From Hansfordia pulvinata (lineage: Eukaryota; Ascomycota; Sordariomycetes; Xylariales), in contig BJKQ01000016.1 of NCBI GenBank assembly GCA_006538405.1, positions 372,001-436,000 on the forward strand: a stretch of 64,000 nt of DNA. The letters are read 5' to 3'. Below, in pieces: positions 1 to 10,481 of this stretch. Position 1 is the first letter of the stretch, and each line of letters opens with the position of its first letter. The notes beneath the pieces were generated by a model, which was given only the letters and a program-made list of their open reading frames with translations, did no database searches and was not told the DNA's origin. Made by a program: the position numbers and the translations under genes.

Positions 1-2
1 AG

Positions 3-3000
3 GATAACCAGAGTCTCATGCAAGAGAAGTCTCGCTTGAATGGCCTGCTCGCAACCCAGCAATCTCTTCAGAACGAGCGCGAGCTCAGCGAGTCGGAAGC
101 AAAGCGTCGCCTCCAGAACCAGATCGACACTCTGGAGACCGAACTTGGTTCTACGAAGCGCAAGCTAAGTGAGGAGCAAGAGGAGGCCAAGAAGGCGCAG
201 CTGCGTAAAGAGTTCGACTCTCAACAGACTCAGAAGCGCATCGATGAACTCTCTTCTACCCTGAGCTCAATCCGCGAGGAATTGGTCGCGACCAAGACGA
301 CAAAAGACCATCTCCAGAGCCGTGTCGATGAGCTGACCATCGAGCTGCGAAGTGCCGAAGAGAGAGCCGAACGCCTTCAGCCGCGCCCTACCCCACGACC
401 GGGCACTCAGCCGGCCGAACAAACAACAGGCCAGGTCGACACTGATGAGCGCATCCAGGAACTTATCCATGAATCCACCGATCTCAAGCGTGACCTGGAT
501 CTTGCCAAGAGCCACTTGGAGAATGCGCAGGCCCAAGTCGAGAGATACAAGGAGTTGAGCCGGTCCTCGGAGGAAGAGTTGGAACGCATGAACTCGACCC
601 AGGAGCAGTACACTCAAGAGATGGAGGGCTCATTGTCTGCAAAGGAGGCCACCATCAAGGAGCTTCAGCAGAGAGTTGAGGACTTGTCGACTGAGCTGGG
701 CCGCTCTAACTCTGAGCTGTCCACCATTCGAGACTCCCAGGCCGAGGTGGAGCGGCGCTTCGAGGAGGAGAAGGCCATCCTCAATGAGGAACTCAAGCGA
801 CTCAAGGATGAGGAGGAGAAGTACACGGCTTCGTCGCAATTCCACCAGCAGGACCTCCGCGCCCAGGCCGAGATCGCGACTCACGCGCAACAAGCGTACG
901 AGAGTGAAGTGATGAAGCACGGCGAGACTGCCAAGACCCTGTCAACGGTCCGGACCGAATTGAACCAGATCAAGACGAACGTGGCGTCCTTGCAGGCGCA
1001 GGCCGAGTCTGCCAAGGTCACTCTGCTTCAGAACGAGACTTCCTGGGAAGAGCGGCGGCAGAACTTCGAGCGAGAGCTGATGGAGCTGCGCGCCCGTCGC
1101 GACGATGCCAATACCCAGAACAAGCTTCTTCATGAGCAGCTTGAGAGTGTCACGTCACAAGTAACGGCATTGCAACAAAACCGATCCTCGACTAGTGAGT
1201 CTCTTGAGACCATTGCGGCCCAGCCTAGCGGCCTCGGTGGGGATAAATACCGCGAACTCAGCAACTACTTGCGCCGTGAGAAGGAAATTCTGGAGGTCCA
1301 ACACAACCTCAACCTCCAGGAAGTCAAGAGGGTAAAGCAACAGCTCGAATATGTCCAATCCCAACTCGACGACGCGAAGGTGAAGTTGGAGCATGAGAGA
1401 CAATTGCGATCCGACAGTGGCCAGCAGACCATGGCGCAGAGTGAGCTTATGAGCAAGCTAGACCAGCTTAACTTGTTCCGCGAGAGCAACGCGACGCTCC
1501 GGACAGAGGCTGAATTGGCCCGCAACCGTGTCGATGAGAAGTCGGCCAGGATTACTGAGTTGGAGTCCTCCATCCAGCCTCTCGAATCACAGATTGAAGA
1601 GCTTCAGAGCCAGCAAGCCTTCAAAGAAGCCGAGATGAAGCAGCTGCAGGAGGACCGTGACAGGTGGCAGAAGAGGACTGAGGACATTCTTTCGAGGCAC
1701 GGCAGGACGGACCCGGCTGAGATCGAGGAACTCAAGCAGACAGTCTCGAATCTCGAGTCGGAGCGTAACGCTCTTCAAGAGGCCGAAGCGCCGCTGAAGG
1801 CCAAGATTGAAGAGCTCGAGAAATCCATCGTGGAGAAGGATGCCACCTTTGCCAACACGCGCGAAAGACTGATCAACAGTGCCAAGGAGAAGGCAAGACA
1901 ACTCACGGCACAGAAGAACGAGATCATCGGCGAGAGAGATCAGCTGCGAACCCAGCTCGACGAGACTAGCGGCCAGCTATCGACGACTCAAGGCGAGCTG
2001 GAGACTTCAAAGGCAGAGCGTTCGACCCTCGAGGAGCAAATCAACAACTTTAAGCGCCAGGTCGACACTCTTCGGGAAGAAGCTGCCAAGACTGCCGCCA
2101 CCCCCGCTGCCCCTGCTCCTGCAGCTGCGCCGTCACCAGCTGCACCAGCACCAGCCCAAGCCGAACAGGGAGATTCGCAGGCCACCATCGCGGACCTCCA
2201 GAACCAACTTTCTCAGCTACGCACGGAGCTGGAGACCATCACCACGCAGAAGGAAGCAGTCGACGGAGAACTGCACAACCTTCGCGGCCAACTCGACACG
2301 GCTGTGTCGGAACGTGACCAGGCGCTGGCCGCCAAACCTGCCCAGACCAACGGCGGTGACGCCGAGATGGCCGATGGAAACGAAGGCAGCCAAGCAGTGG
2401 CCTCTGCACCTCTGTCCGACGACGAAAGGAGAGCACTCGTAGAGAGAGCCGCCACTGCGGAAGCCTCTGCTGCTCAAGCCAAGGCGGACGCGGATGCCAA
2501 GGTTCAGCAGAGGAGTGAAAGAATGAAGGACGCACTCAACAAGAAGTTGACCGAGTTCAAGGCCACCATGGAAACAGAGAGGACCCAGTTCACTCAGGAG
2601 AAGGAGAAACTGCAGTCGGATTTCACGCTGCGCATGGAGCAAGAGCGCAAGATCTGGGCTCTGGAGAATGCCACCGACGGAAATCCTCCGGCAACCCCTG
2701 CGAAGAAGGAAGAGCCAGCCATGCCGGCAACGCCTTCTCAAGCATCCCTTCCCGATCTTACGGGGCTCAACGACAAGGAAGTTCGCGACATGCTGTCCTC
2801 GAACGCGACGCTCAAAAGCATTGTGCAGAATAACATCAAGAACAAGCTTGCTCTAGAGACGAAGAAGTTGCGGGAGGAGATCGAGCCCAATATCAAGAGT
2901 GAATGGGAGCAGAAGATTGTTCAGGCGCGGGAGCAGGCTACCAAGCTGGCATCATCAAAGAGCAACCTCCAAATCAACATGGCAAACAACAAGCTTAGGG

Positions 3001-3710
3001 CAGCTGACGCCAAGTTGAACGTGGTCGAGACTGCAGCCAAGGACACACCACAGCGCCCCGTCGTGGAGGTATGGGAAATAGCGAAGACGACCAAGCCACC
3101 GCCCGCCGCGCCGCCAGCCGGAGCCCCGGCCACTCCCGCTCTCGTAACACCTTCCGCGGCTGGTGCCCCCTCGGCCCCTAGTCCTGCCACTCCGACTGGG
3201 GCTAAGCCGCCGGCTGTTGCTGTGCCGCCTTCTCCGGCCGCTGCTGTGCCGCCTTCGCCAGCAGCTGCCACGCCTCAACCAGCTGGAGGTGCACCGGCAG
3301 CCCCTGCGACAGCCCTACCCACCCAGCCAGCACCTGGTAAGATACAGATCACAGCCCGTAATCCAAGCTCAACACAAACTGACCAGCTATCAGCCACAGG
3401 TGCTCAAGCTGCGACCGCAGGTGCTCAACAGGCAAAGCCCGCACAGCCAAGTGGATTGCCAAAACCACCACAGCAATCTCAGCTCCCCAAGTCGACTGGT
3501 TTGCCGGTTCCAGCTGGCGCAGTCAACACCAATCGAGGAGGACGAGGCGGCCAGCGAGGAGGACGCGGCGGTGGACGTGGAGGCGCACAAGGCCGCAACA
3601 GCCTGAACGCCTCTGCCAACGAGTTTCAGCCTGGGAACAAGCGACCACGTGGAGATTCAGAGGCCGGAAATGGGGGAGCCAAGCGTGCCAGAGGAGGAGG
3701 AGCCCAATGA
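3..3710 (+). CDS. Mlp1/TPR-like nuclear pore basket protein, C-terminal part
   Basis: The frame is open from the left edge (first full codon at 3), so the start lies outside the window; about 1235 residues are visible. Most of the protein is heptad-rich coiled coil. Residues about 280-375 (counted from the Met at 18) match the conserved Mlp1/TPR region, with the string SWEERRQNFERE followed by QNKLLHEQLE. A Pro/Ala linker near residue 700 breaks the coil. The last 220 residues are disordered and Pro/Ala-rich, then an RGG box (about 1172-1190) and two basic clusters (KRPR, KRAR) that look like nuclear localisation signals. Family members line the nuclear basket and act in mRNA quality control, SUMO protease anchoring and checkpoint scaffolding. 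No intron is needed in this part. The family name is secure; the RGG box role (RNA binding) is inferred. Confidence 0.9.
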   Translation, partial: DNQSLMQEKSRLNGLLATQQSLQNERELSESEAKRRLQNQIDTLETELGSTKRKLSEEQEEAKKAQLRKEFDSQQTQKRIDELSSTLSSIREELVATKTTKDHLQSRVDELTIELRSAEERAERLQPRPTPRPGTQPAEQTTGQVDTDERIQELIHESTDLKRDLDLAKSHLENAQAQVERYKELSRSSEEELERMNSTQEQYTQEMEGSLSAKEATIKELQQRVEDLSTELGRSNSELSTIRDSQAEVERRFEEEKAILNEELKRLKDEEEKYTASSQFHQQDLRAQAEIATHAQQAYESEVMKHGETAKTLSTVRTELNQIKTNVASLQAQAESAKVTLLQNETSWEERRQNFERELMELRARRDDANTQNKLLHEQLESVTSQVTALQQNRSSTSESLETIAAQPSGLGGDKYRELSNYLRREKEILEVQHNLNLQEVKRVKQQLEYVQSQLDDAKVKLEHERQLRSDSGQQTMAQSELMSKLDQLNLFRESNATLRTEAELARNRVDEKSARITELESSIQPLESQIEELQSQQAFKEAEMKQLQEDRDRWQKRTEDILSRHGRTDPAEIEELKQTVSNLESERNALQEAEAPLKAKIEELEKSIVEKDATFANTRERLINSAKEKARQLTAQKNEIIGERDQLRTQLDETSGQLSTTQGELETSKAERSTLEEQINNFKRQVDTLREEAAKTAATPAAPAPAAAPSPAAPAPAQAEQGDSQATIADLQNQLSQLRTELETITTQKEAVDGELHNLRGQLDTAVSERDQALAAKPAQTNGGDAEMADGNEGSQAVASAPLSDDERRALVERAATAEASAAQAKADADAKVQQRSERMKDALNKKLTEFKATMETERTQFTQEKEKLQSDFTLRMEQERKIWALENATDGNPPATPAKKEEPAMPATPSQASLPDLTGLNDKEVRDMLSSNATLKSIVQNNIKNKLALETKKLREEIEPNIKSEWEQKIVQAREQATKLASSKSNLQINMANNKLRAADAKLNVVETAAKDTPQRPVVEVWEIAKTTKPPPAAPPAGAPATPALVTPSAAGAPSAPSPATPTGAKPPAVAVPPSPAAAVPPSPAAATPQPAGGAPAAPATALPTQPAPGKIQITARNPSSTQTDQLSATGAQAATAGAQQAKPAQPSGLPKPPQQSQLPKSTGLPVPAGAVNTNRGGRGGQRGGRGGGRGGAQGRNSLNASANEFQPGNKRPRGDSEAGNGGAKRARGGGAQ

Positions 3711-4839
3711 TGATACCCGTTTGGAATGAGAACCGACGACCAGGGGGACGATTCACACCTTTTATCTTTTCATATGTTTGCTGTACTTGTAATGTACTCT
3801 TGCAGTAGAGGCGGTTGCCTCTGGCGTCAAAATTTGAGCCCACGACGATAGTGTCGGATAAGCACTGGGAGAAAACATGGATCAGAATACACTAATGGCT
3901 CACCCTTGCAATTATGCCATATCAATCATACAGCTCAATGAATCGGTGTCTCTATCTGCTATGGAATTGGGACTGGGAAACGAGAGTCTTATCAATGTGT
4001 AGACTTCAAAAGGAAACTGCAGAATTGGCACACGTGATCTCCGATAATGAAAATGGGAACTGACACAGTATTCTTATTTAGTACACACCTAAAACCAGAG
4101 GAGATTCAATAGTTAGGTACGATATGCATTGTTCCCGCAATGCTCTTCATCTGGAATCTCGAAGAGTGACAGACCCATTCTAAACTAGACTTCTTTCTTT
4201 GCCCACGAAATTTCTGCCTTTTCCCCCCATAGAGTCTTGGACATTATTTGGTTGACACGTAAAGTGGTTGATTGTTTCTGATCTAAAGCCTAACGAGTGG
4301 CCATCTTGCCGCCCTTCCGCCCCGCACTTCGTTGGCCTTTGATCAATGTTCTCCAACGGCCAGGCAGGAATCTACATTCTTCACCGACACTGGAAACCCG
4401 CCTTTCAGCAACCATGTCCTCGAGCTCGACGCCAACCTCCTGAGCATCCATCGGGATCTTCCGAAGGCTCCACTGTAGACATCGGGAGCTCTCATGAAAG
4501 CTCTGAGGAGTCAAAATTGGACAAACTGCCACCAAGCTTCACATATTCACAGCCACCTTGGCTTCGTCAAGTTTCTACAAGGTCATCGCAAGAGGCAACA
4601 CTCGGTCGAAGGAGCGCGGCACCAATGTTTGACAAAATTCCAGTACATGGTGCGCCGCAAGGTCTTGCCTGAGACATCTGGCTGCGACTCAGGGGAGGTG
4701 CAGGTGCAGTAAGGAGGAAACCCATGCTTTTACCGCGCGGGTCAACCCGCTCGCTGCGTGGGCATCATCCCGACGCTGCGTGTCTTGTTGCTGTTCTTCA
4801 TGTTCTCTCTCCGCCTCGGCTCCGAGCGCGCGGCCCCCT
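3711..4839. other. Spacer between convergent genes
   Basis: This is the 3' flank shared by the Mlp1-like gene (+) and dynactin p27 (-). The part from about 3840 to 4280 is clearly more AT-rich than its surroundings, as expected for 3' untranslated DNA. Short open frames around 4290-4670 on both strands have no recognisable motif, and I do not support a gene here. Confidence 0.5.
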
Positions 4840-5596
4840 TCAAGTGGCAGGGGCGGGCGCATCAGTGGGAGCCGGAGCGGGGGGAGGCGGAGGCGGCAGG
4901 AACTTTGCCGGGTTGCTGGGGATCAGCTTGCGCAGGACCTCGATCTGGCGGGCCTGGGCGCGGTGGCGGAGGTCGGAGGCCGAGGCGGCGGCGTCGGCGT
5001 CGTCCGGGCCGAAGCGGCGGTCGAGGCGGCGGGTGCCGTTGGAGTAGAGGACGGTGCCCTCGGGCAGCTGGGCGCCGGGGGCGAGGACGCTGCGCGGGTG
5101 AGGGTGCAGTTGCGGCCGACGCGGGCGCCGGCGCCGACGCGGGAGCCGACGCCGACGAGGCAGCCCTCGCCGAGCACGGTGCCGCCGCACTCGACGACGG
5201 CGCCGACCTCGACGGTGACGTAGTCGCTGAGGTAGACGCCGCCGGCGCTGAGGCGGCTGCTGGCGGCCGGGTTGGCGGGGTCCTCGAAGGGCAGCGGGGC
5301 GCCGATGTGGCAGCGCTCGTGCAGGATGCAGCGGCGGCCGATGGTCAGGCGGCCGCGGGACGAGTCGAGGCGGGCGCGGGGTGGACGACGGTCTCGGAGC
5401 TGATGTTGATCGTGTGGTGGCCGGTCAGGCTGGCCTGGTCGGAGATGGTGATGCTGGAGGAGAAGTTGACCGGGGTCTTGGCGGCGGAGGAGGAGGTCGA
5501 GGAGGAGGAGCCGCCGGTGCGCGGGCCGAGAGATTGGCGCGTCCGCTGGGTTGCCGCGGCGGAGTAGCGCGACCGCTGCGCTGAGGAAGACGACAT
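4840..5596 (-). CDS. Dynactin subunit p27 (DCTN6-like), two apparent -1 frameshifts
   Basis: Read on the minus strand from ATG 5594-5596 (context CACCATG). The protein is a left-handed beta-helix with hexapeptide-type repeats (for example VGVGSRVGAGARVGRNC). It ends with PEGTVLYSNGTRRLDRR and an amphipathic tail IEVLRKLIPSNPAKF, which match the end of human DCTN6 (ENTVIYG..CLRR, then LDFLMKILPN). p27 sits in the pointed-end complex of dynactin and helps dynein bind early endosomes. The frame breaks twice: near the G run 5378-5381 and near 5096-5098. Each break is mended by one extra C on the coding strand; the mended frame is 253 codons including stop. No intron explains the breaks, because homology continues on both sides without a gap. 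The protein has a Ser/Thr-rich N-terminus and a Pro-rich tail. Start and family are well supported; whether the locus is intact depends on the two breaks. Confidence 0.82.
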
Positions 5597-7632
5597 GGTG
5601 TTGTCGTCGTCGTCGCCGCCGCCACCGTGGTGTTGTGGGAGTAGATAGGTAGGTACCTTATAGGGTGGAGGGACTGGATGCTCTCGCGGTTCCACTGGCT
5701 AACTTCAATGTTGGGTAAACGGACTCGGATAATGGCATAATGTATGCAAGTAGGTAGTGGGTTCTCTTTCACTGGCCAACGACCACATCAGTACACCATT
5801 CAATTGATCGAAACCTGCACCAGACATACATGTATGATACCAGACATATAACATCCATCTACCTGTGCATGTAGAATGCTTTGACGACATACTGCGCGCG
5901 CGTCCTTCATGTGATAACAAATGCGAAGTTCGAAACTGAATCCATGTCAGATTGCAGTACGTCCAATGTGCAGTCGCGCGAGCTCCCCCGTCCCTCGTCT
6001 CGAATGGGCTCAGAGTAAGATACCTAGTATCCGGAACCTCGTGTCATCCTGCCCGCCGACCCTGTGTGTGAAGTATTGTCGGCGGGCCAAATTACTCTAA
6101 TGGTTGAAATACTCCTTGCTTGGGTATTCCATGAGCCCTGGCACGAGTTCTTCGCCCCTGTCTTCGCCCAGGACAAGGTTTCCAGCTAAAGCTTTTACGT
6201 CGGTCCGGAGCTTGGTCTTGTCCCACGATCCAAACGACGCGATGGATTGCGGACTGTCATCGAGTTCGGCCGTGTATAGGGAGCACCGCATTGATCTCCT
6301 AGATGTCTTGAACGTCCGCCACTGATCTGGATGAGACGCATGCCCGTGGACGCTGTAACTGGGCGTACTGGAACCCTTCTGCGTGACACAGCAAAGAAGA
6401 GCAAGCACAGCAAAGGCACCGACTTCAACGACTGCTCCAAACTGACTCGTGACTGTGCCAGCAGTTCCCTGGACGCTTGGGCGAGGCTGAAGTCCTCAGA
6501 TGACTTTTCAGTTACTAAACCGACTGGGGATGCCACACCATGAACAAACTCTCTTTGGCTGACTGCTTGCGACTTTGAACACATGGCGGTCAGGACAAGA
6601 GCCCGGGAAGAGCAGTAGGGAGAGAAAGCAGGATTACATAGGCAGCGCTAAAGGGGATCAAGAGGCCAGCACCTGCAGCCCGCATGCCTGATGCCTGGAA
6701 AGCACATTGGTAGCACATGCGAAATGTAGCTTGGCGAAGATGGCAAGTAGCCTATTACTCGAAACCTGAGATGGCGAACCAACGCAACACGCGCTGAATT
6801 GCCATGATGGCGAGCCGTCGGAGAAGGCCGATTGGGGGACTTCTGCCTATACCCGCAGGTCTTCTGCAGACAAGCAGGCCTGGGTATCGTGACCCGCAAC
6901 TGAAAACGGAGTAGACTCTATGTTCGCAGGCATTCGTGAGGTGGATCTACAACGAATCTGGTTTCCGGCGTTAATTTCGCAGCGTAGGTAGAATCTCAGC
7001 AAACGAAGTGCGCAGAGCGAATTCTCTCTTGCAGATGCTTCTCCAGATAGTCTTGCTTCCGGGGGTTGGGTGATGAAACTTTGGCTGCGGACTACATTTC
7101 GACAGTTGACATCGCGGAGTGTGACAATCAATAGCGGCACGAATTGTATGTATGATGCATCAATTGTAGCGAATCCCCGATAATGGGACCAAGCGCCTCA
7201 TTGACCCAAGACCCCGATACTTCGTTGGGCTGGATACATCGATAACGTCATCCGTGTAAGCGACTCGGTGAATGGCCAAAGCTTTGCCGGCGCACCCCAC
7301 CGCTCGCGTCAGCTGGCCAATCAGCGAGAGGCCAATTCGAAAGTCAAGTGCCTCATCATTTCGGACAAAACCAAACCAAACCGCTCCAATCCAGCCCAGA
7401 CGCTGCCAGGCTGGTCCCGATCCGACCTCACCCTACCTCACCCCATCATCGCCCGACCCTCTCCCCTCACCCCCACGCCGACGCCGCCCTCCGACGACGT
7501 GCCGACCTGCCTCCGCCTCACGCCAATTACGGCCGGCGACTGTGCAGACATCTGCTGAGAGCCCCCATCAGCCCGGTCTCAGCACCGCAACACCCACAAC
7601 AAAACAGGACACAAGCCGCCATCCCGTCCGCC
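5597..7632. other. Divergent promoter region, no supported gene
   Basis: This 2 kb spacer separates the head-to-head dynactin p27 and complex I genes. Open frames on the minus strand at 6097-6408 and 6195-6584 include a short hydrophobic stretch (FAVLALLCCV in the frame of the first) and could be remnants or exons of a small protein. They lack a clear start, splice pattern or known motif. Nothing else is recognised. Confidence 0.4.
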
Positions 7633-9308
7633 ATGCTGTCGAGGACCGCCGGCGCCTCCAAGGCCGCCGCCTTCTCGCGCACCACCGCCGCTGCCGCGAC
7701 TTCGGCCTCCGCCGCCTCTTCCGCCCAATCCCGCGGTTTCGCGACCGTCCAGGATGGCACCCCCAAGCGAGTTTACGGCGGCCTGAGGGACCAGGACCGC
7801 ATCTTCCAGAACCTCTACGGCCGCTTCCCTCCGGATCTCAAGTCGGCCAAGAAAATGGGTGACTGGCATCGCACCAAGGACATCATCCTCAAGGGCCACG
7901 ACTGGATCATTAGCGAGGTGAAGGCCTCCGGTCTGCGCGGTAGAGGTGGCGCCGGTTTCCCCTCCGGTCTGAAATGGGTACGCTGAGTCTACTCCTCTAC
8001 CTATCCCCTTCGATTTCTGCTTCCATCGGAAGGAAAGCACATGGAATGCAGACACAATGGCTGACCAATTTCAATCGACAGTCTTTCATGAACTTCAAGG
8101 ACTGGGACAAGGACAGCAAGCCCCGCTACCTGGTGGTCAACGCCGACGAGGGCGAGCCCGGCACCTGCAAGGACCGCGAAATCATGCGCAAGGACCCCCA
8201 CAAGCTGCTCGAGGGCTGCCTCGTCTCCGGTCGCGCCATGAACGCCACTGCTGCCTACATCTACATCCGCGGCGAGTTCATCCACGAGGCCGCCGTCCTC
8301 CAGAACGCCATCAACGAGGCCTACGCCGACGGCCTCATCGGCAAGAACGCCTGCGGCTCCGGCTACGACTTCGACATCTATCTGCACCGCGGAGCCGGTG
8401 CCTACGTGTGCGGCGAGGAGACCTCGCTCATTGAGTCGCTCGAGGGCAAGCCCGGCAAGCCCCGTCTCAAGCCCCCGTTCCCCGCCGCTGTCGGTGTCTT
8501 CGGCTGCCCCTCCACCGTCACCAACGTCGAGACGGTTGCTGTCGCCCCCACCATCTGCCGCCGCGGCGGCAGCTGGTTCGCCGGCTTCGGCCGCGAGCGT
8601 AACCAGGGCACCAAGCTCTTCTGCATTTCCGGCAACGTCAACAACCCCGCCACCGTCGAGGAGGAGATGAGCATTCCCCTGCGCGAGCTTATTGACAAGC
8701 ACTGCGGCGGTGTCAAGGGCGGATGGGACAACCTGCTTGCTGTCATTCCCGGTGGTTCTTCCACCCCCATCCTGCCCAAGTCGGTTTGCGACGACCAGCT
8801 GATGGACTTTGACGCCCTCAAGGACAGCCAGTCGGGTCTGGGAACTGCTGCTGTCATTGTCATGGACAAGAGCACTGACGTTGTCCGCGCCATCAGCCGT
8901 CTCTCCCACTTCTACCGCCACGAGTCGTGTGGCCAGTGCACTCCCTGCCGTGAGGGCAGCAAGTGGACGGAGCAGATCATGAGCCGGTTTGAGAAGGGCA
9001 TGGGCCGCGAGCGCGAGATCGACATGCTGCAGGAGCTGACGAAGCAGGTTGAAGGTCACACCATCTGCGGTAAGTAACCAATGTCTCTACACCGAGGCAG
9101 TCCACGAAGTGAACACTTGCTGACTTGTATGCGTGCAGCTTTGGGCGAAGCCTTTGCCTGGCCCATTCAGGGTCTGATTCGCCATTTCCGCCCCGAGCTG
9201 GAGAAGAGGTTGCAGCAGTACGCGGCCGAGAACGGAGCGCAAGCGTTGGCCGGTGGCTGGCACCCCAACGCACGGGCTGAGGGTAAGATGATCTCCCCCG
9301 GCCAGTAA
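7633..9308 (+). CDS. nuo-51: NADH:ubiquinone oxidoreductase 51 kDa subunit (complex I, NDUFV1/NuoF)
   Basis: Three exons, 7633-7977, 8082-9069 and 9139-9308, give 500 residues, close to the family's usual length (about 490-500). The introns have donors GTACGC and GTAAGT, ends ACAG and GCAG, and a CTGAC branch site. The first 35 residues are Ala/Ser/Arg-rich with the break site RGFAT, a typical mitochondrial presequence. Residues about 102-115 hold the glycine-rich NADH/FMN motif [13 protein letters not shown]. Cys398, Cys401 and Cys404 (CGQCTPC) with Cys444 (HTICALG) bind the N3 [4Fe-4S] cluster. The subunit oxidises NADH in the matrix arm of complex I and passes electrons to FMN and then N3. 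All key residues are present and the frame is clean. The gene is divergent from dynactin p27. The symbol follows Neurospora usage. Confidence 0.97.
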
Positions 9309-10481
9309 GAGATGGATCTGGATTGCGGATCACGGATATCAATAAAGCAGGTCTCGAACGGGGAAGAAGCATCCCGAAACCAAAAGAGACCAAGCTGTCT
9401 GTAGAAGAGAGCTGTATAACGGCGCAAGTCTGGCTGCCTGTCCGTGTGTCTTGCCGCTCGGGTGCGCTTCGTCGAAAGAGGGAGGCGAGGACAGAAGCTT
9501 GTACACTTTTTCTTTCCCTGCCCCTACCACGCACGTCACTTTGTACATAATCACCGCCGCCGTCATCAGCATCCCCATCTGTTTAAAAAAAAAGATAAAT
9601 GGAAAGAGAAAAAAAGAAAGTTTACTTTAAAGCCTCGAGCCGGTCCCGCTGCAGAACGAAACCAGTACGAGTACCATGTGAAAGCCATGCCAACCGGGGG
9701 ACGAGTAACCCTCAGACGAATTTCCTTGCTGATGCTGGCCCCACGACAAAACATCTGTGATTGTTGATTACCTACCAGGCAAGTCATGCCGGCTCGACTT
9801 TCAGCAGGAAGATCAACACTGTCCATGCACCAGGGCCCAATCCGTCAGTGCAGCACGGCACGACGACGAGACCCACAGTTCAGACTGCCCAGTTGGGCTG
9901 GCGCCATAACACACCACCAGACGCCCACGAAACGGAGGAACGCAAAGATGTAGGATTGGCAGGACACGGGGGGCCACGTATGCGAGCTAACAAGTTAGCC
10001 CTTGGACGGCCAATGGCAGGCTTATTAAGTCTTAGTGATATCGAGCTGCTTTGTGGTGGTTATCAATCAACAGCACGGCCGACAGAGCCAAGTAAGTGCC
10101 TCTTCTGCTCCCCGCCCGCCCTGCTGAGTGCAGCCTGTCACAAGCAAGTCGCGGTGTGCTTGTCAGCCTTGTATAAAGCAGGGGCATCCGCATACCTTAC
10201 ATAACTCTCCCCCCGCTCTTCTCCAGTTGCTGGTCGCTTATCAGACAACCACAACCCAACCACCCGCCTTTGACACTCCGGCTGGCCGCTGGCGCATCCG
10301 CACCATAACAGCCCTGACTTTCAACATCGCTCAGCACATCATCACTCGACGTCTTGTCAGTACGGCGGCGCCAGCCAGATTGACGACACCCTGACCCCCT
10401 GCAGCACGGGCACAAAGTCGCGGGTAGAGCCTCACGCCTGGGGCAATCGTACACTGGCGCCATCCGCGTCTTCTTGCCACC
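9309..10481. other. Spacer: complex I gene 3' flank and PEX11-like promoter
   Basis: No gene seen. An A-rich tract at about 9583-9635 lies in the 3' flank of the complex I gene. A TATAAA at 10172-10177 lies about 310 bp before the next start codon and could serve the PEX11-like gene. Confidence 0.5.

Noticed and set aside
8001..9059. 352-codon open frame on the minus strand
   Set aside because: It is antisense to the complex I 51 kDa gene.
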